Assembly: GCF_002104995.1 (NCBI RefSeq)
Contig: NW_024468319.1
Coordinates: forward strand, 1-44,454
DNA: 44,454 nt
DNA from: Linderina pennispora
Taxonomy: Eukaryota; Kickxellomycota; Kickxellomycetes; Kickxellales; Kickxellaceae
Direction of reading: 5' to 3'
The notes beneath the pieces are model-generated. The model was given only the letters and a program-made list of their open reading frames with translations, searched no databases and was not told the origin of the DNA. Of this stretch, positions 17,368 through 25,518 are shown piece after piece. A program made the translations under genes and the position numbers. The first letter of the stretch is position 1. Every line of letters starts with the position of its first letter.

Positions 17368-18747
17368 ATGCTTCCGTTCAATGCGTCCACAGCGAACCTG
17401 ACGACGAGTCCGATGTACTTGTCAACTTCATCGGCTCTATCTCCTGTACAGCAGCAGTACCAGCAGCAGCACCAGCACCAGCACCAGCACCAGCACCAGC
17501 ACCAGCACCAGCACCAGCAGCAGCAGGAGCAGGAGCAGGAGCAGCAGCAGGAGCAGCAGCAGGAGCAGGAGCAGCAATTCCCGTACGAGACATACCAGCA
17601 GCAGCAGCAGCGTGGGCAGCAGCTTAGGCAGCAACCCTATTCAGAGCCAGCACAGTTAGCCACACCCCCAGCTGTCATGGCAACGCCTGCAACGGGACCC
17701 CCAGCCACTCCATCTGTATTGACGGTTTATCGACCAGTATTCAAAGAAGTGACAGAATCCACGCAATATGGCGAGCCCAGCGCAAAGCGAGCGAAGCTGG
17801 GTGCTGGTTCGAGTCAGTGCGTTCGGACGCAGCAGGTTGTAATTGAGCCAATAAGTGTGCCCATTCTACCAACAATGCCTATAGAAGACATGGACGGACT
17901 GGTGCGGATGAGTGAGTATAACCGCGAGCTAGTATCGGTCTTAATGTTGTCGCAAGACAAGCTTGCCAGCATGGAACGGGAGCAGCTGCAGAAGCGGATT
18001 CTAGCCCTGCAGATGCCCATCATGGCATCGAGCGTTTCTGCGAATCCGGCACCACTGGGCTTCCCGGCGGCACCAGCCCTAACGCCTGTGTCGAAGCCTG
18101 TGCTGGTGATGGCGTCAACGCCGGCAGTCAAAATGTCACCGATAAGTACACCTACACCCAAGCCTGCGGAGTCACCTCAGCATAAAATAGCGTCAAAGCC
18201 TGAAACCAAGCCCGTCGGAATAACCATAAAGTCAGCCAGCAGCGCAGCTTTGACACATGGTTCCCATACATCCCCAGTCCATTCTGCACAGAAAAACGGC
18301 CACGAATGCAGACACACGATGCCTTGGCAGTCGAAGACAGAGCAAAAGCACTACGTCTGGCGCGTGTATGTCAAGGGCCTGGTGGAATACAAGCCCGAGC
18401 AGTCACGCGAATTTCTCAGCCACTATGACATCGACGACCTCGATGTCTACCACTTCTACTTTTGCACCTCAGATGTGTGCGAGCTTATCACCACCAACCA
18501 CGATGCGCCGCGGCTCGTGCGGCGACTGCGCAAACGCGGCAAAATCATACTCGATGGATTTGACCCACTGATGTTCCGCGACTCCGATGGCGAGTGGCGG
18601 AAGGTGAACCAGTGGATGAGGAGCCGCTATGCGAAGCGCCTCCTGAGCAGCTACTCTAAAAGCAGCCACCGCGACTTCCGACGCTATATCCACGCCTATG
18701 CGCGGGACATTGGCTTGGAGCTCCCGTTTGATGATATACAGCCGTGA
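17368..18747 (+). CDS. Array gene 12, unrecognised family, class II with long Q/H tract
   Basis: This is a 459-residue intronless frame from an ATG. Residues about 28-70 are an uninterrupted Q/H then Q/E tract. Next come LTVYRPVFKEV, a basic patch SAKRAKL, VVIEPISVPILPTMP, EDMDGLVRMSEYNRELVSVL and LQKRILALQMPIM. A long proline/serine/lysine-rich linker leads to the C-terminal module: YVWRVYVKGLVEY, FLSHYDIDDLDVYHFYF, CELITTNHDAPRLVRRLRKR, LDGFDPLMF, YAKRLLSSYSKSSHRDFRRY and YARDIGLELP. It is closest to array gene 8. The next gene starts only 62 bases past its stop. Confidence 0.85.
   Translation: MLPFNASTANLTTSPMYLSTSSALSPVQQQYQQQHQHQHQHQHQHQHQHQQQQEQEQEQQQEQQQEQEQQFPYETYQQQQQRGQQLRQQPYSEPAQLATPPAVMATPATGPPATPSVLTVYRPVFKEVTESTQYGEPSAKRAKLGAGSSQCVRTQQVVIEPISVPILPTMPIEDMDGLVRMSEYNRELVSVLMLSQDKLASMEREQLQKRILALQMPIMASSVSANPAPLGFPAAPALTPVSKPVLVMASTPAVKMSPISTPTPKPAESPQHKIASKPETKPVGITIKSASSAALTHGSHTSPVHSAQKNGHECRHTMPWQSKTEQKHYVWRVYVKGLVEYKPEQSREFLSHYDIDDLDVYHFYFCTSDVCELITTNHDAPRLVRRLRKRGKIILDGFDPLMFRDSDGEWRKVNQWMRSRYAKRLLSSYSKSSHRDFRRYIHAYARDIGLELPFDDIQP
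17449..17576 (+). repeat. CAG/CACCAG/GGAGCAG coding repeat in array gene 12
   Basis: An almost pure tract of CAG with CAC and GAG interspersions encodes poly-Q, then H-Q alternation, then Q/E. All three plus-strand frames stay open through it (poly-Q/H, poly-A/P/G, poly-S/T type), which is expected for a trinucleotide repeat without stops. Confidence 0.9.
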
Positions 18748-18809
18748 GGAATGCAGCTGCCAGCACACTATTCTCTTCTCCGCTCCTTTTCGCCAATAAT
18801 ACAGCTTCC

Positions 18810-19562
18810 ATGGCAGCACATTCCCGAAACCAGAATGAGGGGGGCTCGGAGGCCACCAACAGTACCCCTGCAATAGTCTCAGGAAACGCCGACACAATGA
18901 GAAGGCTGGGCACCTGGAACGATCAGCTTGCAAGTATCGTGTTGCAGCTCCAGCAGAGAGTGGCGAGGTTTTCTGCTGACCAGCTTGCGTCAGAGGCGAC
19001 GAGGGAGCCTCACAGGCTGCCACAAAGGCGAGCGAAGAGCCCATCTTCAACATGGCCGATGAGCCAGTCGCCAGGGCCACACGGGGGCCGTTCATCGAGA
19101 GCACGGAGGAGCGAGTCGCCAGCATCATCAAAACCCCTGTCTCGGAACATTGCGCATAGCTACTCCACGTCAGAGCCCGCCAGAGCGCCAAGGGCCAGTG
19201 CTAGTTGCACTAGTGACTTTAAGCACCGGATCCGACGCGTGTACACCCGTGGCCTGTTCAGACCAGATCAGCGCTACAAGGTCGTCTTTTGGCACAGGGT
19301 CTGCTCTGACATTTGCGAGTTCTTCGTCGACAAGGACTACGTGAGACAGTTTGTGGACTGGCTACATGAGAAAAAAATCGTGACCATTCGGTCCTTCACG
19401 CCTCTGCGTCCCACGCATCTGTCGCTGTCAGTCGACGAGCAGAGCCGGTTCCGGTCTCTGTACCTGCAGAGCCTACGCCAGTCATATAGAGATTGCCAGG
19501 AAAGGCGGTTCCAGGCATTCCTTCAGGACTATGCCAGCGAATTTGATATCAAGCTCTGCTGA
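18810..19562 (+). CDS. Array gene 13, unrecognised family, class I lacking first module helix
   Basis: The 250-residue intronless frame starts at the first ATG; the frame continues upstream only to a GTG overlapping the previous stop codon. The W segment reads LGTWNDQLASIVLQLQQRVA. An R/S-rich linker (RRAKSPSS, RSSRARRSES) replaces the usual S/T linker and could serve as the basic nuclear signal, since no KRxR patch precedes the W. In the C-terminal module CTSDFKHRIRRVYTRGLFRP is followed at once by DQRYKVVFWHRV, so about 17 residues corresponding to the first helix and the GID motif are missing. CEFFVDKDY, FTPLRP and YASEFDIKL complete it. Confidence 0.8.
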   Translation: MAAHSRNQNEGGSEATNSTPAIVSGNADTMRRLGTWNDQLASIVLQLQQRVARFSADQLASEATREPHRLPQRRAKSPSSTWPMSQSPGPHGGRSSRARRSESPASSKPLSRNIAHSYSTSEPARAPRASASCTSDFKHRIRRVYTRGLFRPDQRYKVVFWHRVCSDICEFFVDKDYVRQFVDWLHEKKIVTIRSFTPLRPTHLSLSVDEQSRFRSLYLQSLRQSYRDCQERRFQAFLQDYASEFDIKLC

Positions 19563-19614
19563 ATCCAGGGCTTTCAGCTTGGCTAATTACGCCACAGCCG
19601 GGCCAGCCCCACTG

Positions 19615-19628
19615 TTTTTTTTTTTTTT
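19615..19628 (+). repeat. Poly-T tract (14 T) ahead of array gene 14
   Basis: An uninterrupted T run is followed by two GGCTTTCTT units. It lies in the leader of array gene 14 and may act as a nucleosome-excluding promoter tract. Confidence 0.5.
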
Positions 19629-19690
19629 GGCTTTCTTGGCTTTCTTGGCTCCACTTGTAAAAAAATTCTTTGCATAGCTCACATTCTGAA

Positions 19691-20431
19691 ATGCTACCTT
19701 CCACACTCAGCAACGGGGCGAGGAAGCACAACACGCAAGATAACGCGCCAGCACATGTGTCTGTACAGCTGGGGCAGTCGTCAAAGCTGGAGCCAGCGCT
19801 GTTCCCTGGCCAGGACATGGGCGAGTCAGCAGCGAAATTGAGCGGCTGGAACAACGAGCTTGTGTCGCTGGCGCTGCACTTGCAGGAGCAGCTCAATGAT
19901 CTGCTTGCTGCGCAGCAGCAGCAACCATCGTTATTAATTGCCCAGCCTTTCACATATCCGCTGCCTCCTGAATCTCACAAGCAGGAGATGCCAGTACTGC
20001 CACCAGCAAAGCTGGACCTGTCCCGACCATGTCGCAGCGACTACAAGCATGGCGTTCGACGTGTGTATACTAAAGGGCTGGAGAAAGCACAGAACATGAC
20101 AATGAAGAAGAAGCTTGCTTCCCTCGGCGTTGATGCCGAAAAGGTCATCTTCTCGCACACCCTCCCCTTCCAGACACGCGAGTTTATAGTCGTTAGCGAC
20201 TATGTAAAAGATTTCTGCGCAAAGATTCAGCAGTCTGGGTTCGAAATACTCGATAAATTTGACCCCCTGGATCCACAGCACCCGCTTCTCACCAGTAAAC
20301 AGCAGAAGCAGTATCCTTCGCGATACCGTGCGTCTCTAGCTCCTGTGCTCAAGGCCTGTGTCGGAAAGGTGTACAGTCGATTCAAATCCTATGCCAGGGA
20401 CTATGCAAAGGACATCGGGTACAAGGTGTAA
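19691..20431 (+). CDS. Array gene 14, unrecognised family, class I, last member
   Basis: This is a 246-residue intronless frame from an ATG; an upstream in-frame start is only a TTG. There is a short N-terminal half with HVSVQLGQS and LSGWNNELVSLALHLQEQLN, a Q-rich linker, then CRSDYKHGVRRVYTKGLEKA, a helix MKKKLASLGVD, VIFSHTLPFQTREFIVVSDY, LDKFDPLDP, YPSRYRASLAP and YARDYAKDIGYKV. A basic patch (NGARKHN) occurs near the start, but no KRxR motif. It marks the downstream edge of the array; the next gene is unrelated. The role is unknown. Confidence 0.83.
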   Translation: MLPSTLSNGARKHNTQDNAPAHVSVQLGQSSKLEPALFPGQDMGESAAKLSGWNNELVSLALHLQEQLNDLLAAQQQQPSLLIAQPFTYPLPPESHKQEMPVLPPAKLDLSRPCRSDYKHGVRRVYTKGLEKAQNMTMKKKLASLGVDAEKVIFSHTLPFQTREFIVVSDYVKDFCAKIQQSGFEILDKFDPLDPQHPLLTSKQQKQYPSRYRASLAPVLKACVGKVYSRFKSYARDYAKDIGYKV

Positions 20432-20775
20432 CCTGGAGTCTTTGGACACCCAGCGTGGTTGAGGTTTAGGAATCCTTGCAGCCGCTTCTTGCAAATAACA
20501 AGCTCGTACTGCGCCCAACAGCTGACAATTGCCACGTATTGCCCAGGATTCCTGGCAAGGACACCGACAAAAAGTGCGTGCGCAGTCCAGCTTTTTGCTG
20601 GTGTTGATCAGCACCGTGCTAAGCGCCAAGGGCGGCGGAGGCTGTCTTCATCGCGGTGGCCCCATTTAGGCCTCCCTGCATTGGTGCAGAATTTTCTCGT
20701 CACTCTGCTCTGCTTTGTTGCGTCTTTGCTGTCTTTTTCTTACTCTCGCTCACTTCGAATGCGCTGCTTTACGTA
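20432..20775. promoter_or_regulatory. Intergenic region between the array and the RFWD3-like gene
   Basis: No gene was seen. The 70 bases before the start at 20776 are pyrimidine-rich. The promoter of the RFWD3-like gene must lie here. Confidence 0.4.
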
Positions 20776-23533
20776 ATGTCGCAAACACGAACGCGAAATG
20801 CGCAGCTTGCTACAGAACTATCGTCTAGCCCGCCGACCCTTTCTCAGGTTCTGCGGCTGACACCAGAACTTGGCCCGCAGCAGCAGGCGCAGTCTGCAGA
20901 ACAGCCAGAGCAGGAGCCGCTGAACCAGCTAGCGCGCAGCGACTCGGCAGCAGGCACAGGAGCGGAGGGCATTATCACCGAATCAGCAGAGCAGCCCACA
21001 AACCAGGCTGGCACCAGCACACTACGCGCTAGCGAGCTGGAAAGCCAAGCTCAGCGGCAGCAGCCTCCAGTGCTCGGCCGCCAGCGCTCCGGTAGCTCGG
21101 AAGGTAGGGAAGATACACAGCTAACTGATGTTGCCTGGCAGCCCAAGCGGATATGTGTACGTCCAGAAGGACTGAGCCCAGCCTTCACTGGCAGTCAGCA
21201 ATCGAGGTTCTTTCCGCGCCAGACGACTGATGCGCCTGGCAATGCGCAAACGACTGACGATTTCCAGTTGCCTAGGGCTCGTTTGAATGAGGACCAAGTG
21301 AGCACAGAAGCGGTGCAGGTCGAAAGCAGCCCAGTGGTATTGGTCCACGATCCCTCGGGTGATGCTGGCGAACCAGCAGCACATGGACAGGAGGAACATC
21401 CAGACCACAGCGACGAAGATGACGACGACTTTGCCAGGCCACCAATTCCACCGCATTCGTTGGCTGAGAGAGCATATGCACGGCCAGCGCTACACCGTGC
21501 GTCCATGTCCGCAGCGAGCTCAATCGGGGATATGTGCACTGACAGCGGCACTGCCACGCCCCAACTAGACGACGTTGTTGCAGCTGCTGACGATATTGAA
21601 GCTGAGGAGAGCAACACATGTATAATCTGCTACGAGCGCTGGACGCATCGCGGCAGCCATCAGCTGGTGTCGCTGAAGTGCGGACATCTGTTTGGTTACA
21701 GCTGCATTAAACGATGGATCGTGCGCGGTCCTAGCGGCCGAGGACGCCAGAGTGGCTACAGCAAGGACAAAGCAGGGTGCCCTGTTTTGCAAGCAAAAGG
21801 CAGCAGTCAAGGATATCCGTAAGCTAGTGGCCACGGCTATTACAGCGGTCGATGGCGAAAAGCTGGAGAATGCGCGTGCAGAGATTAAGCAGCTGCAAGA
21901 CAAGTGTGCTAAGCTCGAGGGTGACGCCTCCCACTACCAATTCGAGTACCACCGTATGTTCAATGAGGTCCAGAAGCTGCGCAACCAACTCGATGAGGCT
22001 GTACAGCAGAAGCAATGGATCTTGATGGAGAAGGAGAACCTCGAGAAGCACCTGGCAGAGACTCTCACCTGTAGGCCAGCCAGCGAACCAAAGCCGAGTT
22101 TGCCACAGGCAGTCAGCATGGAGGAGAGCACGCTGGCTAATGGAGAAAAGCTAGCGGTGCGTGCGGCCAGTCTCGGCAACATTCCGGCGCGGGCTGATGA
22201 TAGCCAGCTGGACTTTAATATCGGCGATATCGACATTGATTTCGGTGCCGCCATTCCCAGTTCACCAGGAGCCACCGACAACGACACAAAGGGTGCTCCT
22301 ACACCGCTACTACATCCACACCCACGCCCACAGATGCAGAGCTTTTATTTGCCACGGATGCGGCTGGCTGCAACAGTGCCAATTGCAAAGAGATCCGGAG
22401 ACTCGGCACGTCTGCTGGCGTTTCATCCACATGAGCCAGTACTCTATGTGAGCCATTCCAATGCCAAGACACGCAAGCATACAATGGCACAGATCAATGT
22501 GCATGACCCGGCAGCACCGCCCTTCTTCATGCAGCCACTGCACAGCGAAGAAATCCGCGGCGCAGAAGTCAGTCCACATATGTCAGGTGTGCGGTATCTG
22601 CTGACGGCGAGCATGGACCACACGGCTGCCCTGACAAGCTTAGGGTCGGGAGTCGGTGGAAGCAGATCGCCGCCCATGGTGGCCAATCGGTTTAAGCTGG
22701 GCGAGCGCGGGTGGTCGTGTGCGTGGGATCCGATCGATCCAAATATGTGTTATGTTGGAACTGCCAAGGGTCTTGTCCAGATGTTTGACATACGCAAGCC
22801 CAGTTTGGCGGTTCATGTTTGGGATGGCCCAGCCAGTGGAGCCCGCCTGCTGAGGCCAGCGGTGAATTCGAATGGTAAAATCATCACTGGATGCTCGCCG
22901 ATCCACAGCATTGCCGTCGTACCGTCGTCCCGGTGCAGTCGGTTGCTGGTGGCGAATTCGCTGCACGTATACTCGCTGCCTACCCCTGAATTCAAGCTTG
23001 GCCTTGCTGATTCCAGTACTGCAAAGACCTCAAACGAGTGGATACGCCTGACTGATAGCGAAGCACACAACAATCCATGCTACTCGGTGTCGTTTGATCC
23101 GCGGCAGAGTTTGGCCGCTGCATCGTTTAGGTCGCCTGGCGGGTCGTCACGGCGGCAAGAGACAATACACGAGATGTTTGATGTCGAATTCGGCAAAGAC
23201 AACCAGGTGTCATGGAATCGGCGCCATCAGATCAATGTCGAGTCGTGGCAGAGCAAAATGACACGGTCGACAATCTTTTCCTACTACGCAGAGCCACCGT
23301 ACAACCGCTGGCAGTCTCTGATGTGTGCTGGCATCGAGAGGTCGCGCCAGATCAAAGTGTGGGACGGTAGTGCTGCGCAGGCCAAAGAGCTCGTTTCGCT
23401 GAGCGATGTTCCGGCCACCGAGTACGTGGTCGACATCAAAGGGTGCCAGTGGGGGCTGTCGGATACGGGTAACCAAAAGACCACTCTGGCAACCCTGACA
23501 AACTCTACGGTCCGGCTGTACGATATTCGATAA
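20776..23533 (+). CDS. RFWD3-like RING-HC/WD40 E3 ubiquitin ligase, one frameshift
   Basis: This is the likely orthologue of RFWD3, a nuclear ubiquitin ligase that acts on RPA and RAD51 at stalled forks and interstrand crosslinks. A disordered S/E/Q-rich region (residues 1-280) precedes a RING-HC finger beginning at C282 (CIICYERWTHRG, then LKCGHLFGYSCIKRWI, then GCPVCKQK). A coiled coil follows (ARAEIKQLQDKC onward), and then a WD40 propeller with HSEEIRGAEVSP, SASMD-like and FDIRKP motifs, ending VRLYDIR. The last RING cysteine pair is read only if one T is removed from the four-T run at 21785-21788; without that the frame stops at 21822. Human RFWD3 has the same domain order (RING, coiled coil, WD40). 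The corrected length is 918 residues. Confidence 0.85.
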
Positions 23534-23549
23534 GCATACGCAACTATGA

Positions 23550-23555
23550 AATAAA
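23550..23555 (+). terminator. Polyadenylation signal AATAAA of the RFWD3-like gene
   Basis: AATAAA lies 17 bases after the stop codon, followed by a T-rich stretch. It sits in the 82-base gap between two convergent genes. Confidence 0.5.
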
Positions 23556-23615
23556 GAGCGTTTTTGTTTTTAGTTTAGCAAGCACAGTGGCTCCTGGCTG
23601 AGTAAACAAGTGTAT

Positions 23616-24314
23616 CTAGAAAAAGTCCGCAAAATCGTCGGCATGCCGGGTTGGAACGGCGTCGTCACTGTCGTCGTCTCCATCATCGCCAAACAGATCC
23701 TCGGCGACAGCGCTCTTCTTCTTCTTGCCACTCATCTCAGCCTTCTTGAACACCGCGTCGTAGCTGCGCGCTTCCTTTTCACTCTTGCGCTCTTTAATAA
23801 TCTTGAGCTCCTCTGCACGCTTCTTCTCATACACCCTCTTCAGCTCGCGCTTCTCATCCTTGTCCCTGTCAGCCCTTTGCTGACGCAGATCTGGGTGCTC
23901 CTCGCGCTTGGTCTTGTTTAACCGGTTCACAATCGCGTTCTCGCGCTGCTTTACGTGCACACGCTTCACCTGTCGCGGGTTGTGGAAGCTCACCTGGCCG
24001 GTCGCCATATCACCGCGCTTCAGCAGGTTTGCCCAGGGCGTGTAGATAACAGTAATGTCGTTCTTTTTGTTGCCCTCGATACTGTTCGCCTTTACGAGCT
24101 GCGCCATGTCGTCGAGCAGCTCCTGCGGGATCGTTTCCCAGGATTGGCCATGGCTAAGACGCAGATATACGTGGGCAGAGGAGAGCTTGTCGACGTGGAA
24201 CCAGACATCCTCGGACCACCCGTACTTTATCAGGTCCTCGTTCTCAAACTTATCCTTGCCCATGTATACCATGGCGGGCGGGTCGACGACATTTGACGTA
24301 AAGTACAAGACCAT
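23616..24314 (-). CDS. CCDC25/Jlp2-like NFACT-R domain protein
   Basis: This is a 232-residue intronless frame. The start MVLYFTSNVV matches the CCDC25 N-terminus; the frame is open upstream but that extension is not conserved. The NFACT-R (DUF814) domain covers roughly residues 1-115, with YMGKDKFENEDLIKYGW, VWFHVDKLSSAHVYLRL, LVKANSIEGNKKNDI, VIYTPWANL and FHNPRQVKRV. A long charged coiled coil (KKRAEELKIIKERKSEKEAR) and an acidic tail complete the protein. NFACT-R domains are linked to ribosome quality control. Human CCDC25 is reported as a DNA sensor for extracellular traps, a role that should not be carried over to a fungus. It is convergent with the RFWD3-like gene. Confidence 0.9.
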   Translation of the reverse strand: MVLYFTSNVVDPPAMVYMGKDKFENEDLIKYGWSEDVWFHVDKLSSAHVYLRLSHGQSWETIPQELLDDMAQLVKANSIEGNKKNDITVIYTPWANLLKRGDMATGQVSFHNPRQVKRVHVKQRENAIVNRLNKTKREEHPDLRQQRADRDKDEKRELKRVYEKKRAEELKIIKERKSEKEARSYDAVFKKAEMSGKKKKSAVAEDLFGDDGDDDSDDAVPTRHADDFADFF

Positions 24315-24693
24315 TTTTAAAAAAAAAAGAACGAATTCAGAGAGTGAATTGAAAAGGGCAAAGGTAAAGAGGGCAAAAATCGGCGAGTCGATAATTTTTG
24401 GGGACAACTAGAAAAACTCTGATACGTACAGTGCGCCCTGCAATGGCAGAGCAGTGCAACAGCACCAAACCCGGGCTAGTTGCCGTAGAGAGCGAATAAA
24501 TGCAGCCATCACTACCACTACATCATCACATCAGGCATGTGTGTACACAGTGTTTGGCATGAGTGAACGATGAGTGTATCGGCCAGTAACACAGATCGTT
24601 CTACAAGCTGACATACCAGTAGCATTGGGTCTTTTAGAGAGGCGAATGATGGAAATGTATGTATCAGATGTGGATGATATAGTGATTATTTCT
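24315..24693. other. Intergenic region: CCDC25-like promoter and chitosanase 3' end
   Basis: No gene is present. A T5A10-type run at 24314-24330 lies directly upstream of the CCDC25-like start. The remainder is AT-rich and probably includes the chitosanase 3' untranslated region. Confidence 0.4.
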
Positions 24694-25518
24694 TTAGCAC
24701 TTGACAGTGGTGGTCTTGCCGTCGTTGTCCAGAGCCTTGATCGAGCTGCCCCACTTGTACTGCTTCTGGGCAACCACGTACTGGTACGACTTGACGCGGG
24801 TGATGCTGTCTGCCCACTCCTCCTGCGTCTCCTTGTTGTGCGGGTTCTTCAGGTCATCCATGCGCACCTGCAGGAACTTTGTCAGCCAGACGATCTCGTC
24901 GACATTGTGGCCGTTGATCTTGAGCGTGCTGCCCGACGAGCCCTTGGCATCGGCCTTGAACGACGCACTGGTCTTCTTGATCAGTGCACCGACCGAATCG
25001 GGATCTGAGCCATCGCCGTGCTGGATTGTCGTGTCATACAGCTGAGCACGGGTCACGTCGAGCTGCGCACCCAGCTTATCTGCCAGCTTCTGCGACGGGT
25101 CAAAGTACATCTCGTCGCGCACCTTGTCCTGCGCCGCGCGGAACTTTGTGTCCGACTTGCCCAGCTTGCCCCACACCGAGCAGTAGCCGTCCAGCCCGCT
25201 GACCGAGCCGCTGTTCGACTGGTCCAGCTTCTTCATGACCGCGTCGTACTTGCTGAATGCGTCCTTGCCGCCGGTCATCTTGTGGTACTCCTGCAGGACG
25301 ACCCAGGCGTCTGAGGTGCCAGTGCAGAACCCAGCAATGCCGGCTGTGTAGCCGCGCCCGTCCTTGAGGTTCTCGCAGTAGTCGTAGTGGAAGGCGGTGT
25401 CGCCGTTCTCGTAGATGTTGGTCAGACCCAGAGCGATCTTCTTGGAGCAGGCTGACATGGCGGCGTTGGTCGTGGCGATGGTGGCAAGGAGGCCGAGAGC
25501 GGTGGCAGTGAACTTCAT
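24694..25518 (-). CDS. Secreted GH46 chitosanase
   Basis: The 274-residue protein hydrolyses beta-1,4 links in chitosan outside the cell. A signal peptide (MKFTATALGLLATIATTNA, cleavage near residue 19-20) precedes the GH46 domain. The conserved catalytic pair is visible: E37 in IYENGD and D53 in LKDGRGYTAGIAGFCTGT, 16 residues apart (18 in the Streptomyces N174 enzyme). YDTTIQHGDGSDPDS matches the family's second conserved block. The C-terminus carries extra cysteine (VKC), and cysteines at 24 and 48 may pair. GH46 enzymes are best known from bacteria but also occur in chitosan-rich early fungi, where they may remodel the own wall or degrade that of other fungi. The frame is intact and intronless. 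Confidence 0.92.
   Translation of the reverse strand: MKFTATALGLLATIATTNAAMSACSKKIALGLTNIYENGDTAFHYDYCENLKDGRGYTAGIAGFCTGTSDAWVVLQEYHKMTGGKDAFSKYDAVMKKLDQSNSGSVSGLDGYCSVWGKLGKSDTKFRAAQDKVRDEMYFDPSQKLADKLGAQLDVTRAQLYDTTIQHGDGSDPDSVGALIKKTSASFKADAKGSSGSTLKINGHNVDEIVWLTKFLQVRMDDLKNPHNKETQEEWADSITRVKSYQYVVAQKQYKWGSSIKALDNDGKTTTVKC

Noticed and set aside
17346-17627. Ala/Pro/Gly-rich open frame overlapping the Q/H tract of array gene 12
   Set aside because: It is the other frame of a stop-free CAG-type repeat, and the conserved family sequence lies in the Q/H frame.
17437-17634. Minus-strand poly-leucine frame
   Set aside because: It is the complement of the CAG repeat and resembles a membrane protein only by composition.
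23955-25314. Several plus-strand frames over the CCDC25-like and chitosanase genes
   Set aside because: All are antisense shadows of well-supported minus-strand genes.
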